A stretch of DNA of 64,000 bases from CAXXOK01 sp963675365 (GTDB taxonomy: Bacteria; Bacillota; Clostridia; Christensenellales; Aristaeellaceae): the NCBI GenBank assembly GCA_963675365.2, contig CAXXVA010000003.1:310001-374000 (forward strand), given 5' to 3'. Below, one piece after another: positions 41,955-50,562 of the stretch (positions are counted from its first letter, which is position 1; each line of letters begins with the position of its first letter). The translations under genes were made by a program, and so were the position numbers. The notes beneath the pieces were generated by a model. The model made no database searches. It saw only the letters and a list, made by a program, of their open reading frames with translations, and was not told where the DNA came from.

Positions 41955-42425
41955 TCATTCCCATCCCTGGCATACGTCCACCCAGGCTTGGAACCCGGAA
42001 TAGGTTTCCAGCTCCGGAATGCTCAGTTCGATGGCGCTGTTTGGGCTGCCGCAGGCCGGAAACACGGTATCGAAGCGCTGCAGGGATTTGTCCAGGTATA
42101 CCGCCACGCCTTCGTTGACCGCGAAGGGGCACACGCCGCCCACAGCGTGGCCGATCAGGCGTTCGGCATCGGCAAACGAGAGCATTTTTGCCTTCGTCTG
42201 GAACGCCGCTTTATACTTTGCGTTGCTTACCTTGGCGTCACCCGCCGTGACGATTAGGATTGGGGTGTCGCCGACTAAAAATGAAAGCGTCTTGGCGATG
42301 CGCCGCGGCTCGCACCCGACTGCGACCGCCGCAAGCTCCACCGTGGCGCTGGAAACATCGAACTCCAAAATCCTGTCTTCCATGTCAAACTGTCTGAAGT
42401 ATGTCCTGACCTTGTCGATTGCCAT
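41955..42425 (-). CDS. YbaK/EbsC-family aminoacyl-tRNA deacylase
   Basis: 156 residues, the usual length for the family. Recognisable parts are RIAKTLSFLVGDTPILIVTAGDAKVSNAK (lysine-containing substrate pocket), GGVCPFAV and YLDKSLQRFDTVFPACG. These free-standing proteins hydrolyse mischarged tRNAs such as Cys- or Ala-tRNA(Pro). It is 20 bases behind the YitT-like gene on the same strand and ends against the bidirectional terminator, so the two probably share a transcript. GGGAGGCAATC lies before the start. Confidence 0.9.
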   Translation of the reverse strand: MAIDKVRTYFRQFDMEDRILEFDVSSATVELAAVAVGCEPRRIAKTLSFLVGDTPILIVTAGDAKVSNAKYKAAFQTKAKMLSFADAERLIGHAVGGVCPFAVNEGVAVYLDKSLQRFDTVFPACGSPNSAIELSIPELETYSGFQAWVDVCQGWE

Positions 42426-42445
42426 GATTGCCTCCCGTTTGAATT

Positions 42446-43348
42446 TTACATGGTGCCGCGGAATCCCTTGCCGATGATCTCGCCCGTGTTGGTGATGACC
42501 ATGAAGCTTTCAGGATCGGCGTCCTTGACGAAGCGGCGGAGCTTCACGGCCTGCGCGCGGTTGACCACGGTTAACAGCACGGTCTTGTCCTGATGGGTGA
42601 ACGCGCCTTCGCCATGCAGGGAGGTGGCGCCCCGGTGCAGCTCCTCTACGATGAACTTGACGATCGCATCCGGTTTCGCGGTGATGATCTGGAAGCTTTT
42701 GTGTACCTTGATGTTTTCAAGCACCAGGTCCACCACCACGGCCTTGATCATCAAGCCCAGAATGCTGAACAGCCCGGTCTCCGGCCCGAAGGCATAGAGC
42801 GCCATCAGCGTAATCAGGAAATCGCCGATCAAAAGGCTTACGCCGATGTTCAAAGAGGTGAACTTGCGCAGGATCATTGCGATAATATCGGTGCCGCCGC
42901 TGGAGCTTTCGATATTGAACAATATCGCGCTGCCGATCGCCGGCAGCGTGACCGCGAAAAGCAGTTCGAGCAGCGGCTGGTTCGTCAGCGGCGCGCTCAT
43001 GGGCACGAGCGCTTCCAAAAGCCACGCCGCGCCGCTCATCACCAGGCTGCAGTACGCCGTGCGCAGCCCGAAGCCGCGCCCGAAAATCAGTAGCGCTACC
43101 AGCAGCAGCAACTGGTTGATCACGAACATATGGGCCGCCTGGCTGATGCCCGGCAGGTAGTGGTTTAAAATGATTGCAAGGCCGCTGACGCCGCCGGTGG
43201 AAAAGTGGTTGGGGAATTTGAAAAAGTACACGCCGACGGCGATCAGCAGCGAGCCCAGCGTGAGCAGCGTATACTCTTTCACCGCGCTTGTTTGCCCGCC
43301 GGATTTCCCGGGCGGTTCCGCCTGCCCGGCAGCGCCGTTTGTCCGCAT
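42446..43348 (-). CDS. YitT-family membrane protein with DUF2179 domain
   Basis: 300 residues. The start at 43348 follows AAGGAGCG; a longer frame to 43447 lacks a site and would run through the promoter. Residues ~30-210 hold five or six membrane segments (EYTLLTLGSLLIAVGVYFF, FSTGGVSGLAIIL, SSSGGTDIIAMILRK). The C-terminal DUF2179 domain (~220-300) has a cytoplasmic ferredoxin-like fold (KSFQIITAKPDAIVKFI, GRGATSLHGEGAF-like Gly stretch, FMVITNTGEIIGKGF). The family is widespread in Bacillota; no transported substrate is firmly known. Confidence 0.92.
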   Translation of the reverse strand: MRTNGAAGQAEPPGKSGGQTSAVKEYTLLTLGSLLIAVGVYFFKFPNHFSTGGVSGLAIILNHYLPGISQAAHMFVINQLLLLVALLIFGRGFGLRTAYCSLVMSGAAWLLEALVPMSAPLTNQPLLELLFAVTLPAIGSAILFNIESSSGGTDIIAMILRKFTSLNIGVSLLIGDFLITLMALYAFGPETGLFSILGLMIKAVVVDLVLENIKVHKSFQIITAKPDAIVKFIVEELHRGATSLHGEGAFTHQDKTVLLTVVNRAQAVKLRRFVKDADPESFMVITNTGEIIGKGFRGTM

Positions 43349-43385
43349 CGTAACGCTCCTTATCCTTCCGGTTTCTTTCCCGTTT

Positions 43386-43413
43386 ATCATAGCAAAAACT
43401 GATGCGTTGTCAA
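43386..43413 (-). promoter_or_regulatory. Promoter of the YitT-YbaK unit
   Basis: On the minus strand, perfect TTGACA (43413-43408), 16-base spacer, TATGAT (43391-43386). Confidence 0.8.
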
Positions 43414-43435
43414 TGCCGCGGCTTTCGCCGCCGTG

Positions 43436-43464
43436 TTGAAAATCCACGGCGATCGTGCTAGGAT
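43436..43464 (+). promoter_or_regulatory. Promoter of the secreted amylase gene
   Basis: TTGAAA (43436-43441), 17-base spacer, TAGGAT (43459-43464). It is back to back with the YitT promoter, 22 bases apart. Confidence 0.6.
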
Positions 43465-43519
43465 GGGATATCGGAAATTCCGCGCGCTACTTGCTTACAG
43501 AAAGCAACAGGTGACGAAT

Positions 43520-45004
43520 ATGAAAAGCTTGAAAATCCTTCTTCTCGCACTTCTGCTCTGCCTGCTTCCGCTTGCTTCGGCGGCGGGGATTACGGCGGGG
43601 TACGAGATTTTTACGGGAAGCTATTGTGATTCCAACGGCGACGGCATCGGCGACCTGAACGGCATCCGCTCGAAGCTTGACTATATCCAAGCGCTGGGTG
43701 TGGACGGTATATGGCTGACGCCCGTTTCGCCCTCGCCTTCCTACCACAAATACGACGTGACGGATTATACGGATATCGATCCCACCTTCGGTACGCTCGC
43801 TGATTACGACGCGCTGGCGGCCGACTGCGCGGCGCGGGGAATTGCGCTGATTTTTGATCTGGTGGTCAACCATACGTCCACGGAGCATCCGTGGTTTTTA
43901 TCCGCCGTCAACAGCCTGCAAACGGGGGACAGCGAAAACCCCTATATCGGCTATTACCAGTTTACCGAAGGCATCGGCGACTACCCTGTGGAGGGCACCG
44001 ACTGGTACTACGCCGCCGGGTTCGATCAAAGTATGCCGGAGCTCAACCTCGACAATCCGGCGGTGCGAGACGAAATCAAAGCGATTGTTACTTTCTGGCT
44101 CGGGCACGGCGCGGGCGGTTTCCGGCTGGACGCGGTGACCCACTACTACGACGGACAAACGGAAAGCAACGTCATGTTCCTGAGATGGCTGGACGAGACG
44201 GTCAAGGCCGTCGATCCGGACGCGTTTCTCGTCGGCGAGGCGTGGACGGACGCAGTAACCATCCTGACGCTCTACCAAAGCGGGATCGACGGGCTGTTCA
44301 ATTTCCCGATGTCGTCCACCGGAACGCTGTCCAAAGCCATGCGCAGCGAAGCGGGGCAGTCGTTTATCGGGCGCATCGTGCAGTGGCGGCAGGATATCGC
44401 CGCGCTGAACCCGGCCGCCGTTGCCGTGCCGTTTTTAAGCAACCACGATCAGGGGCGCATTGCGGGCGTGCTGGTGGGCGACGTCCAGCAGGAAAAACAG
44501 GCGGCGGCTCTGTACCTGCTGTCGCCCGGCGTGCCGTTTGTGTATTACGGGGAAGAGATCGGCATGACCGGCTCGGGGGACGACCCAAACAAACGCCTGC
44601 CGATGCTCTGGAGCGTGACGGATGCAACCGGTATGTGCCTGCCGCCCGTGGGATCTACGCAGGCGCAGCGGCTGAAAACAGGGGTAGGCGGACAGGAAAC
44701 CGATCCCGGTTCGTTGCTTTCGTTTTATCGTTCCGTACTTGATTTCCGCTTGCAGTACCCCGTGTTCGTACACGGGAACGCCGCCGCGTTGGAGACTTCC
44801 GACGCGCGCCTTGGCGCGTTTACGATCTCTGACAGTGACATAACGCTTTTGATCGCGCATAACTTTTCGCACGATACGGCGCTGTTTATGCCGTCCGGCG
44901 GCACGCTGCTCAGGACCTTCGATACCGGCGAAACGCAAAGCGCACCCGGCGCCGGCGGCGTTTTGATCGCGCCGCGCTCGACCACCGTGTGGCTGCTGCC
45001 GTAA
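43520..45004 (+). CDS. Secreted GH13 alpha-amylase
   Basis: 494 residues. The ATG at 43520 opens directly into a signal peptide (MKSLKILLLALLLCLLPLASA) with AGGTGA before it; the longer frame has no site. The catalytic triad of GH13 is visible: nucleophile D204 in GGFRLDAVTHYY, acid/base E240 in FLVGEAWTD and D310 in FLSNHDQGR. YCDSNGDGIGDLNGI near the N-terminus is the Ca-binding and (beta/alpha)1 loop common in amylases and oligo-glucosidases. A small C-terminal beta domain (~425-494) follows. It is the only exported glycosidase in the window and may supply maltodextrins; family-level substrate only. No cell-wall anchor or starch-binding domain seen. Confidence 0.92.
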   Translation: MKSLKILLLALLLCLLPLASAAGITAGYEIFTGSYCDSNGDGIGDLNGIRSKLDYIQALGVDGIWLTPVSPSPSYHKYDVTDYTDIDPTFGTLADYDALAADCAARGIALIFDLVVNHTSTEHPWFLSAVNSLQTGDSENPYIGYYQFTEGIGDYPVEGTDWYYAAGFDQSMPELNLDNPAVRDEIKAIVTFWLGHGAGGFRLDAVTHYYDGQTESNVMFLRWLDETVKAVDPDAFLVGEAWTDAVTILTLYQSGIDGLFNFPMSSTGTLSKAMRSEAGQSFIGRIVQWRQDIAALNPAAVAVPFLSNHDQGRIAGVLVGDVQQEKQAAALYLLSPGVPFVYYGEEIGMTGSGDDPNKRLPMLWSVTDATGMCLPPVGSTQAQRLKTGVGGQETDPGSLLSFYRSVLDFRLQYPVFVHGNAAALETSDARLGAFTISDSDITLLIAHNFSHDTALFMPSGGTLLRTFDTGETQSAPGAGGVLIAPRSTTVWLLP

Positions 45005-45012
45005 ACGCCGTA

Positions 45013-45041
45013 TTGGCATAAACTGCTGTTTTTGCTATAAT
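45013..45041 (+). promoter_or_regulatory. Promoter of the GtrA-like gene
   Basis: TTGGCA (45013-45018), 17-base spacer, perfect TATAAT (45036-45041). Confidence 0.8.
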
Positions 45042-45071
45042 GCAAAAAATAACCTTCGGGGAGCTGATGTG

Positions 45072-45551
45072 ATGACCGAACCCAAAAGCTTTGAGGGCTT
45101 AAGCAACAGGCAGCGCGCCTGGCAGCTGTTGAAATTTACGCTGTTTTCCATCTCCGCCGGGCTGATCCAGATCGGGAGCTTTACGCTGCTCAACGAAACG
45201 ACCAGCCTTCCGTACTGGCCCAGCTATTTGATCGCGCTGGTATTAAGTGTTATTTGGAATTTTACCTTCAACCGCCGCTATACTTTCAAATCCGCTGCCA
45301 ATATCCCCAAAGCCATGACGCTCGTGTTCCTGTATTACGCCGTGTTTACGCCCGTGAGCACCTGGTGGGTGGACGCGCTCACCGGCATTGGCTGGAACGA
45401 GTACATCGTGGTCGGCGGGACGATGATCGTCAATTTCCTTACGGAATTCCTGTTCCAAAGCCTGGTGGTTTTCCGCAAAACCATGAACACCAACAGCCTC
45501 GCCAAACCTGCTGTGCCGGACGAAGACCTCGCTGCCGTGCCGGAGGAATAA
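45072..45551 (+). CDS. GtrA-family membrane protein
   Basis: 159 residues with four membrane segments: KFTLFSISAGLIQIGSFTLL, YWPSYLIALVLSVIWNF, MTLVFLYYAVFTPV and VVGGTMIVNFLTEFLFQ. NFTFNRRYTF between segments 2 and 3 is the GtrA signature. GGGGAG (45058-45063) fits the ATG at 45072 better than the GTG at 45069. GtrA proteins are thought to move or hold polyprenyl-linked sugars for cell-surface glycosylation. No glycosyltransferase partner is adjacent, so the role here is open. An acidic tail ends the protein. Confidence 0.9.
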   Translation: MTEPKSFEGLSNRQRAWQLLKFTLFSISAGLIQIGSFTLLNETTSLPYWPSYLIALVLSVIWNFTFNRRYTFKSAANIPKAMTLVFLYYAVFTPVSTWWVDALTGIGWNEYIVVGGTMIVNFLTEFLFQSLVVFRKTMNTNSLAKPAVPDEDLAAVPEE

Positions 45552-45566
45552 AGAAATCCGCATGCG

Positions 45567-45600
45567 AAATCCCCGCGGTATTGACCGCGGGGATTTTATG
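45567..45600. terminator. Bidirectional terminator
   Basis: AAATCCCCGCGGT (45567-45579) pairs with ACCGCGGGGATTT (45584-45596), 13 bp with a 4-base loop, between the convergent GtrA-like and leucine-rich-repeat genes. Confidence 0.85.
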
Positions 45601-45621
45601 TTGTTTGCAATCAAAAACGCG

Positions 45622-46743
45622 CTACTCTGTGATGATCTCCGTGGACGGAAGGACGATCTTGAGCGATTCCAGCATACTCGGATCGACCGGATTGCCCGTC
45701 AGCCACAGCTTTTTAAGCTTTGACAGCATGAACAGCGAAACGACGTCCTTGATTTTGTTTTCGCTGAGGTTCAAGTATAAAAGTCCCGTCAGGCCGGACA
45801 GCGGGCCGATATCGCTGATTTGATTTTGGTTCAGGTCGAGTTGCTTCAGGTTGACAAGGTTTTTCACCGGAGAAATGTCGCTGACCTGATTGCTGGTCAG
45901 AGAGAGGTATTTCAAACTTGTCAAGTTCTTCACTGCGCTGATGTCCGCAACCCCGCAGCCGGAAAGGGTCAATACTTCCAGGCCTGTGCAGCCGAGCACG
46001 GGAGTAATATCTTTGATCGGGTTGCCGCTCAGGGTCAGCTCCGCCAGGGCGGGCTGTGGCTGATCCGGCGTGACGGCCAGCATCTGCGCGGCGGACAGCG
46101 CGGCAAGCGGCGCAGCCGACGTGATCTGGTTGTTGTTGAGGTAGAGTTTTTGCAGCGCCGGCATGTTCTCCACCGGCGAAATATCGCTTACCTGATTGTT
46201 GAGAAGATCCAGATACTCCAGGTTTACAAGGGCTTGAAGCGGCGCGATATCGGCAATTTGGTTGTTGCGCGCGATCAGATAGGTCAGCCCGGTCAGAGTT
46301 TGAAGCGGCGAAAGGTCGGCGATCTGATTGCTTCCGATCCCCAGAACGGACAAATTCGTCAGATCTCGCAGCGGGCCGATATCCGTAATCTGGTTGCCGG
46401 TAAGATCGAGCTTCGTAAGCTCCGTCAGGCCTGCCAGGGGACTAACGTCGCTGATTGCGTTGGACTTCAGGGCAAGAACCTGCAAATGCGGGAAATACTG
46501 CAGGAACGAGACGTCCGTAACCTCCATCTCCGAGAGATCCAGATAGATCATCTGGTCGATATCGGAGGGATAGATGGGATCCGATTCATTTTGCAGCGCG
46601 TTTCGCAGGGCGAGTTCGACGCTGCTGTCCGTGAATACGATCGGCGCCTCCTGTGACTGCGCGTATGCGGGGACTACTGCCGTTGCGATCAGCAGGCACA
46701 GCATCAGGGCTGCGACTAATCGCCTGAGGAACGCTTTTTTCAT
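45622..46743 (-). CDS. Secreted leucine-rich-repeat (internalin-like) protein
   Basis: 373 residues. The ATG at 46743 follows GGAAAGGAG and opens a signal peptide (residues 1-28, ending VVPAYAQ). A short cap (~30-65) is followed by about 13 repeats of 22 residues of the SDS22/internalin type, for example LTKLDLTGNQITDIGPLRDL and LEYLDLLNNQVSDISPVENM. One repeat (~215-235) carries a 14-residue insertion (MLAVTPDQPQPA). There is no LPxTG, GW or SH3 anchor, so it should be released or held non-covalently. Such proteins usually bind other proteins. It ends with TAG. Confidence 0.9.
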   Translation of the reverse strand: MKKAFLRRLVAALMLCLLIATAVVPAYAQSQEAPIVFTDSSVELALRNALQNESDPIYPSDIDQMIYLDLSEMEVTDVSFLQYFPHLQVLALKSNAISDVSPLAGLTELTKLDLTGNQITDIGPLRDLTNLSVLGIGSNQIADLSPLQTLTGLTYLIARNNQIADIAPLQALVNLEYLDLLNNQVSDISPVENMPALQKLYLNNNQITSAAPLAALSAAQMLAVTPDQPQPALAELTLSGNPIKDITPVLGCTGLEVLTLSGCGVADISAVKNLTSLKYLSLTSNQVSDISPVKNLVNLKQLDLNQNQISDIGPLSGLTGLLYLNLSENKIKDVVSLFMLSKLKKLWLTGNPVDPSMLESLKIVLPSTEIITE

Positions 46744-46770
46744 CGCTTTGCTCCTTTCCAAGTGGTTTTC

Positions 46771-46799
46771 ATCATATTTAGTTTTGCATTGCGGAACAA
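46771..46799 (-). promoter_or_regulatory. Candidate promoter of the leucine-rich-repeat gene
   Basis: Minus strand: TTGTTC (46799-46794), 17-base spacer, TATGAT (46776-46771). The rest of 46800-47010 shows no supported gene. Confidence 0.55.
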
Positions 46800-47017
46800 G
46801 CACTTTGCCTGGCGCACCGGGTTTCGGTCGCCTGTGAAAAGGCCTGTTCGTCGCTTTTGTCGGGCAGGTTTCTGTCGGCCAGCCTCGGTATGCTTTAGGA
46901 ATCGGATTGGTAAATCTACTATAAGCGAACTCTCCGTGAAAAACAAGACGCTAAAGGGCGGGTATCCACCGCTGTAAGAGCGATTTTTTCGCCAAATCGG
47001 CACAAACGGCGCAAATA

Positions 47018-47026
47018 TGGTATACT
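47018..47026 (+). promoter_or_regulatory. Extended -10 promoter of the helicase leader
   Basis: TGG directly before TATACT (47021-47026) forms an extended -10; no good -35 is seen 17 bases upstream. Transcription would start near 47033. Confidence 0.55.
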
Positions 47027-47032
47027 GTTGCA

Positions 47033-47137
47033 TGCCGCGTTTAATGTACGCGGCAAGTAGAGGGACTCCGTGTGAAATTCGCCGCCCCAAGGGGTTTGGC
47101 AGGGTATAACATCGGGTTGGTTCAACCCGTTTTTTTA
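47033..47137 (+). promoter_or_regulatory. Structured leader with internal terminator upstream of DEAD-box helicase
   Basis: The leader opens with an 8-bp hairpin (TGCCGCGT 47033-47040 with ACGCGGCA 47048-47055). It ends with a compact terminator (CGGGTTG 47113-47119, loop GTT, CAACCCG 47123-47129) followed by eight T residues. The terminator lies 40 bases before the helicase start at 47177. A GTG at 47072, with GAGGGA six bases before it, is in frame with the helicase and would carry ribosomes through the terminator. An attenuation switch is plausible. Confidence 0.55.
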
Positions 47138-47176
47138 TGCCGTTCTGCGGCAGCCGAAATAAAAAGGAGAAAACCA

Positions 47177-48415
47177 TTGCCATCGTTTGAATCGTTGCAT
47201 ATCATTCAACCCATATTAAACGCGCTTAAAAAAGAGGAATACCAAACGCCGACCCCCATCCAGGCGCAGGCCATCCCGCCGCTCCTTATGCGCCGCGACC
47301 TTTTGGGCTGTGCACAGACCGGAACGGGCAAAACCGCCGCGTTTGCCATCCCCATCCTGCAGCACCTGTCGCAGGAGCGCGTCCGCACGAGGCCCAGAAA
47401 AATACTGGCGCTGGTGCTCTCGCCCACAAGGGAGCTTGGCGCGCAGATCGGTGAAAGCTTCACGGCTTACGGTGCGTTTCTGGGCATCCGCAACACCGTA
47501 ATCTTCGGCGGAGTATCGCAAAAACCGCAGGAGGCGAAGCTTCGCGCCGGCGTGGATATTCTGGTGGCGACGCCTGGCAGGCTTCTGGACCTGATGGGGC
47601 AGAGGCTGATCGACTTGCGGTCCATCCGCTATTTCGTGCTGGACGAGGCCGACCGCATGCTTGACATGGGTTTTCTGCACGACGTGGAAAAGGTTATCGC
47701 GCAATTGCCCGAAAAACGGCAGACCATGCTGTTTTCGGCCACCATGCCGGCGGGCATCGAAAAACTGACCAAGAGCATCCTGGTCGATCCGGTCAAGGTG
47801 GCGGTCACGCCCGTTTCCTCGACCGTCGATACCATCGACCAGTCGGTATACTTCGTCAACAAGCAGAACAAGATTCCGCTGCTGATCCATTTGCTTAAAA
47901 ACAGAGAGGTCATATCCGCGCTGGTGTTTTCCCGCACCAAGCACGGCGCGGACAAGATCGCCCGCAAGCTCAACGCGGCCGGAATCGGAACCGACGTCAT
48001 CCATTCCAATAAAAGCCAGAACGCGCGCCAGCAGGCGCTGTCCCGCTTCAAGAACGGGCAGTCCAGGGTGCTGGTCGCAACCGATATCGTCGCCCGGGGC
48101 ATCGATATCGACGAGCTTTCGCACGTCGTGAATTTCGACCTGCCCGAGGTGGCGGAAGCCTATGTGCACCGTATCGGGCGCACCGCGCGGGCAGGATTGA
48201 CCGGAACGGCCGTTTCCTTTTGCGACGAGCCGGAGAAAAAGCTCTTAAAGGGCATTGAAAAGCTGATCGGCAAGCAGATCCGCGTCGTACAAAATCATCC
48301 CTATCCGCTGGTCGTAACCGATACGCCCCAGGCGCAGCCGCCGGCCCGTCCGGCAGGCAGGCCGAACCGGAACAGGTCAAATTTCCGGTATAACCGGCAA
48401 AATAGCAGGAAATGA
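47177..48415 (+). CDS. DEAD-box RNA helicase
   Basis: 412 residues from TTG at 47177, which follows AAAGGAGA; the first residues (PSFESLHIIQPIL) match the normal N-terminus of small RhlE/CshA-type helicases. Motifs in order: Q-motif YQTPTPIQAQAIP, I AQTGTGKTAAF, Ia PTRELGAQ, Ib TPGRLLDL, II VLDEADRMLDMGF, III FSATMP, IV VFSRTKHGA, V ATDIVARGIDIDELSHV, VI HRIGRTARAG. A short basic tail (RPAGRPNRNRSNFRY) probably binds RNA. The protein unwinds structured RNA, often at low temperature. Its leader resembles an attenuator (47033-47137). An in-frame GTG at 47072 could add 35 residues. Confidence 0.95.
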   Translation: MPSFESLHIIQPILNALKKEEYQTPTPIQAQAIPPLLMRRDLLGCAQTGTGKTAAFAIPILQHLSQERVRTRPRKILALVLSPTRELGAQIGESFTAYGAFLGIRNTVIFGGVSQKPQEAKLRAGVDILVATPGRLLDLMGQRLIDLRSIRYFVLDEADRMLDMGFLHDVEKVIAQLPEKRQTMLFSATMPAGIEKLTKSILVDPVKVAVTPVSSTVDTIDQSVYFVNKQNKIPLLIHLLKNREVISALVFSRTKHGADKIARKLNAAGIGTDVIHSNKSQNARQQALSRFKNGQSRVLVATDIVARGIDIDELSHVVNFDLPEVAEAYVHRIGRTARAGLTGTAVSFCDEPEKKLLKGIEKLIGKQIRVVQNHPYPLVVTDTPQAQPPARPAGRPNRNRSNFRYNRQNSRK

Positions 48416-48503
48416 ACGTATAAAGGGAATTGAGTCCGCGGCGGCGAATGCTTGCTGCGGATATTTCTTTATAACAAAAATCATCCTGATGGGGGTGCGA
48501 ACC

Positions 48504-50483
48504 ATGAAAAAGCGCTGGCTTCTGGTTCCTCTGATGCTGCTCATCCTTTTGTTCTGCGTGTCTGCCGCCGCGCAGGAACAGGCGGAATGGACGATCCTGT
48601 GGTATCTGTGCGGAACCGATCTGGAAACCGACGATGGGGCCGCGACCTACAACCTGGACGAGGCGATCGCAGGGGCAGGCACGGATCAGGTCAACGTCGT
48701 CGTCGTTACGGGCGGCACCAAAGAATGGCAGAATAACGTCGTGCCAAACGACGCCATCGGCATCTTCCGTGTGACCGGCGACGGCCTTACGGAGATCGAC
48801 ACGCTCAAGGACCAGAACATGGCGGACCCCGCGCTTCTGTCTTCCATGATCCAGCGCGTGTTCCGGGATTATCCCGCCAAGTATACCATGCTTCTGTTGT
48901 GGGATCACGGCGGCGGCAGCGTAGGCGGCGTCGCCTTTGACGAACGCACGGATGATTCCATATCGCTTGAGGAACTGCAAACGGCCCTTTCGCAGGGCGG
49001 TCAGCACTTTGATATCATCGGCTTTGACGCCTGCCTGATGGCGACGCTGGAATCGGCCAACGCGCTTGCGCCCTACGGCGGGTACATGATCGCCTCACAG
49101 GAGCTGGAACCCGGCGGCGGCTGGAACTACCGCGAGATCATGAAAGCGTTTGCCAAAGACCCGGTCATCACCCCGGCGGCGCTTGGCAAGAGCATCTGCG
49201 ACAGCTATCTGCAGCACTGCATCGAATGGGACGACAAGGAGATCGCAACGCTTTCGCTGGTCAACCTTGAAAAGATCCCCGCGCTGGTCGAGGCCTTCGA
49301 CACGATGGCCTGGCAGCTGACCTCCGTAGCTGAAAATCCGTCGGCGATCCAAACCTACCGGCAGGACGTCAGCAAAGCGCGCAATTTCGGCGGGAACAAC
49401 AAGTCCGAGGGCTACACGCATATGGTGGATTTGGGCGAGTTGGTGCTCAATACCGAGGGCGTTTGGGATTCCGTCGGCTTGACGGTGCTCGACCGGCTGT
49501 TCGAGGCCGTGGAGTACGCTATCGACGGCAGCACATACCAGAAAGCCAGCGGGCTTTCGGTATTCTATCCGTTCACCACGGACCGGGAAGTGTCGGACGC
49601 CTGCACGGTGATCGCACAGGTGCCGGTGTCCAAGGCGTATATGCGTTTTGTGGGCGCGATGGTGCCTACGTGGACCGTGCCCGGCGATCTGAACCAGACG
49701 CTTGGCGACCGCCCGGATGATAGCTATACGGCGGCCGAGACCCCCGCGCCGGCGGCGGAAGCCGCGGCCGAGACGACCGTCACACAGTTAATCCCTGCGG
49801 ATTATCAGGTGACGTTTTCCACCGAGATCGACGCGGACGGCTACTATACCCTCTATGTGGACAGCGGACTGGATATCGTGGAGGAAGTGCAGTTTGCGCT
49901 GTACATGATCGACAACGAGGAAAACACGGCGGTGCTGCTTGGCACCGATAACGACATCGACGCCTACTGGGACGAGGGCGTATTCTACGATAACTTCCGC
50001 GGCGTGTGGCTGACGATCAACGGGGAATACTGCTCGCCGATCCTCATCGATTCGCAGGATACCTACAACCTTTACACCATCCCCATCGAGCTCAACGGCC
50101 AGCGCACCAATCTGCGCGTGATGTTTGTGATCGAAAGCGAGGATGAAGACGGCGTGACCGGCAGCTACCAGGTGGTCGGCGTTTGGGACGGCACGGATGC
50201 CGAAACCGGCATTACATCGCGCGATATCCGTCCGCTTCAAGAGGGCGACGTCATCCTGCCGCTGTTTGACGCGTATCCGCTCAGCGATATCGGCGGCGTG
50301 GGCGAGGAATGGACGAGCTACGAGGTTACGGCGGGCGCAAACGGCGAAGTGACGCTGGAAGAGCAGGACCTGTTTGACGGCGAGTACTATTACACCTTCC
50401 TGCTGACCGATATCTTCGGCCAGAGTTATGAATCCGACGGTGTATCCCTGTACATGGAAGGCGACGAATTTTACTTTGAATAA
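48504..50483 (+). CDS. Secreted clostripain-family (C11) cysteine peptidase
   Basis: 659 residues. The ATG at 48504 follows GGGGGTG and starts a signal peptide (KKRWLLVPLMLLILLFCVSAAAQ). The caspase-like C11 domain spans ~28-390 with the catalytic pair H135 in LLWDHGGGSVGG and C177 in GFDACLMATLE. SGLSVFYPF (~350) is another family stretch. An Ala/Glu/Pro linker (~415-435) leads to a C-terminal beta-rich domain (~440-659) of unknown type. C11 enzymes cut after Arg or Lys and often self-activate. No cell-wall anchor was found. A good terminator follows. Confidence 0.9.
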   Translation: MKKRWLLVPLMLLILLFCVSAAAQEQAEWTILWYLCGTDLETDDGAATYNLDEAIAGAGTDQVNVVVVTGGTKEWQNNVVPNDAIGIFRVTGDGLTEIDTLKDQNMADPALLSSMIQRVFRDYPAKYTMLLLWDHGGGSVGGVAFDERTDDSISLEELQTALSQGGQHFDIIGFDACLMATLESANALAPYGGYMIASQELEPGGGWNYREIMKAFAKDPVITPAALGKSICDSYLQHCIEWDDKEIATLSLVNLEKIPALVEAFDTMAWQLTSVAENPSAIQTYRQDVSKARNFGGNNKSEGYTHMVDLGELVLNTEGVWDSVGLTVLDRLFEAVEYAIDGSTYQKASGLSVFYPFTTDREVSDACTVIAQVPVSKAYMRFVGAMVPTWTVPGDLNQTLGDRPDDSYTAAETPAPAAEAAAETTVTQLIPADYQVTFSTEIDADGYYTLYVDSGLDIVEEVQFALYMIDNEENTAVLLGTDNDIDAYWDEGVFYDNFRGVWLTINGEYCSPILIDSQDTYNLYTIPIELNGQRTNLRVMFVIESEDEDGVTGSYQVVGVWDGTDAETGITSRDIRPLQEGDVILPLFDAYPLSDIGGVGEEWTSYEVTAGANGEVTLEEQDLFDGEYYYTFLLTDIFGQSYESDGVSLYMEGDEFYFE

Positions 50484-50513
50484 AGCGGGACTGAAATAAA
50501 TCCTGCGCTAATG

Positions 50514-50556
50514 GCAACCGAAAAGCCCGGAGCTTGTCTCCGGGCTTTTCGGTTGT
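50514..50556. terminator. Bidirectional terminator
   Basis: A stem of at least 16 bp (ACCGAAAAGCCCGGAG 50517-50532 with its complement 50538-50553) and a 5-base loop, extending a few more pairs outward. It separates the convergent peptidase and GalT genes. Confidence 0.9.
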
Positions 50557-50562
50557 GTGTGG

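Noticed and set aside
46740..47183. 147-codon minus-strand frame upstream of the leucine-rich-repeat gene
   Set aside because: It overlaps both promoters and the helicase leader and has no recognisable protein features.
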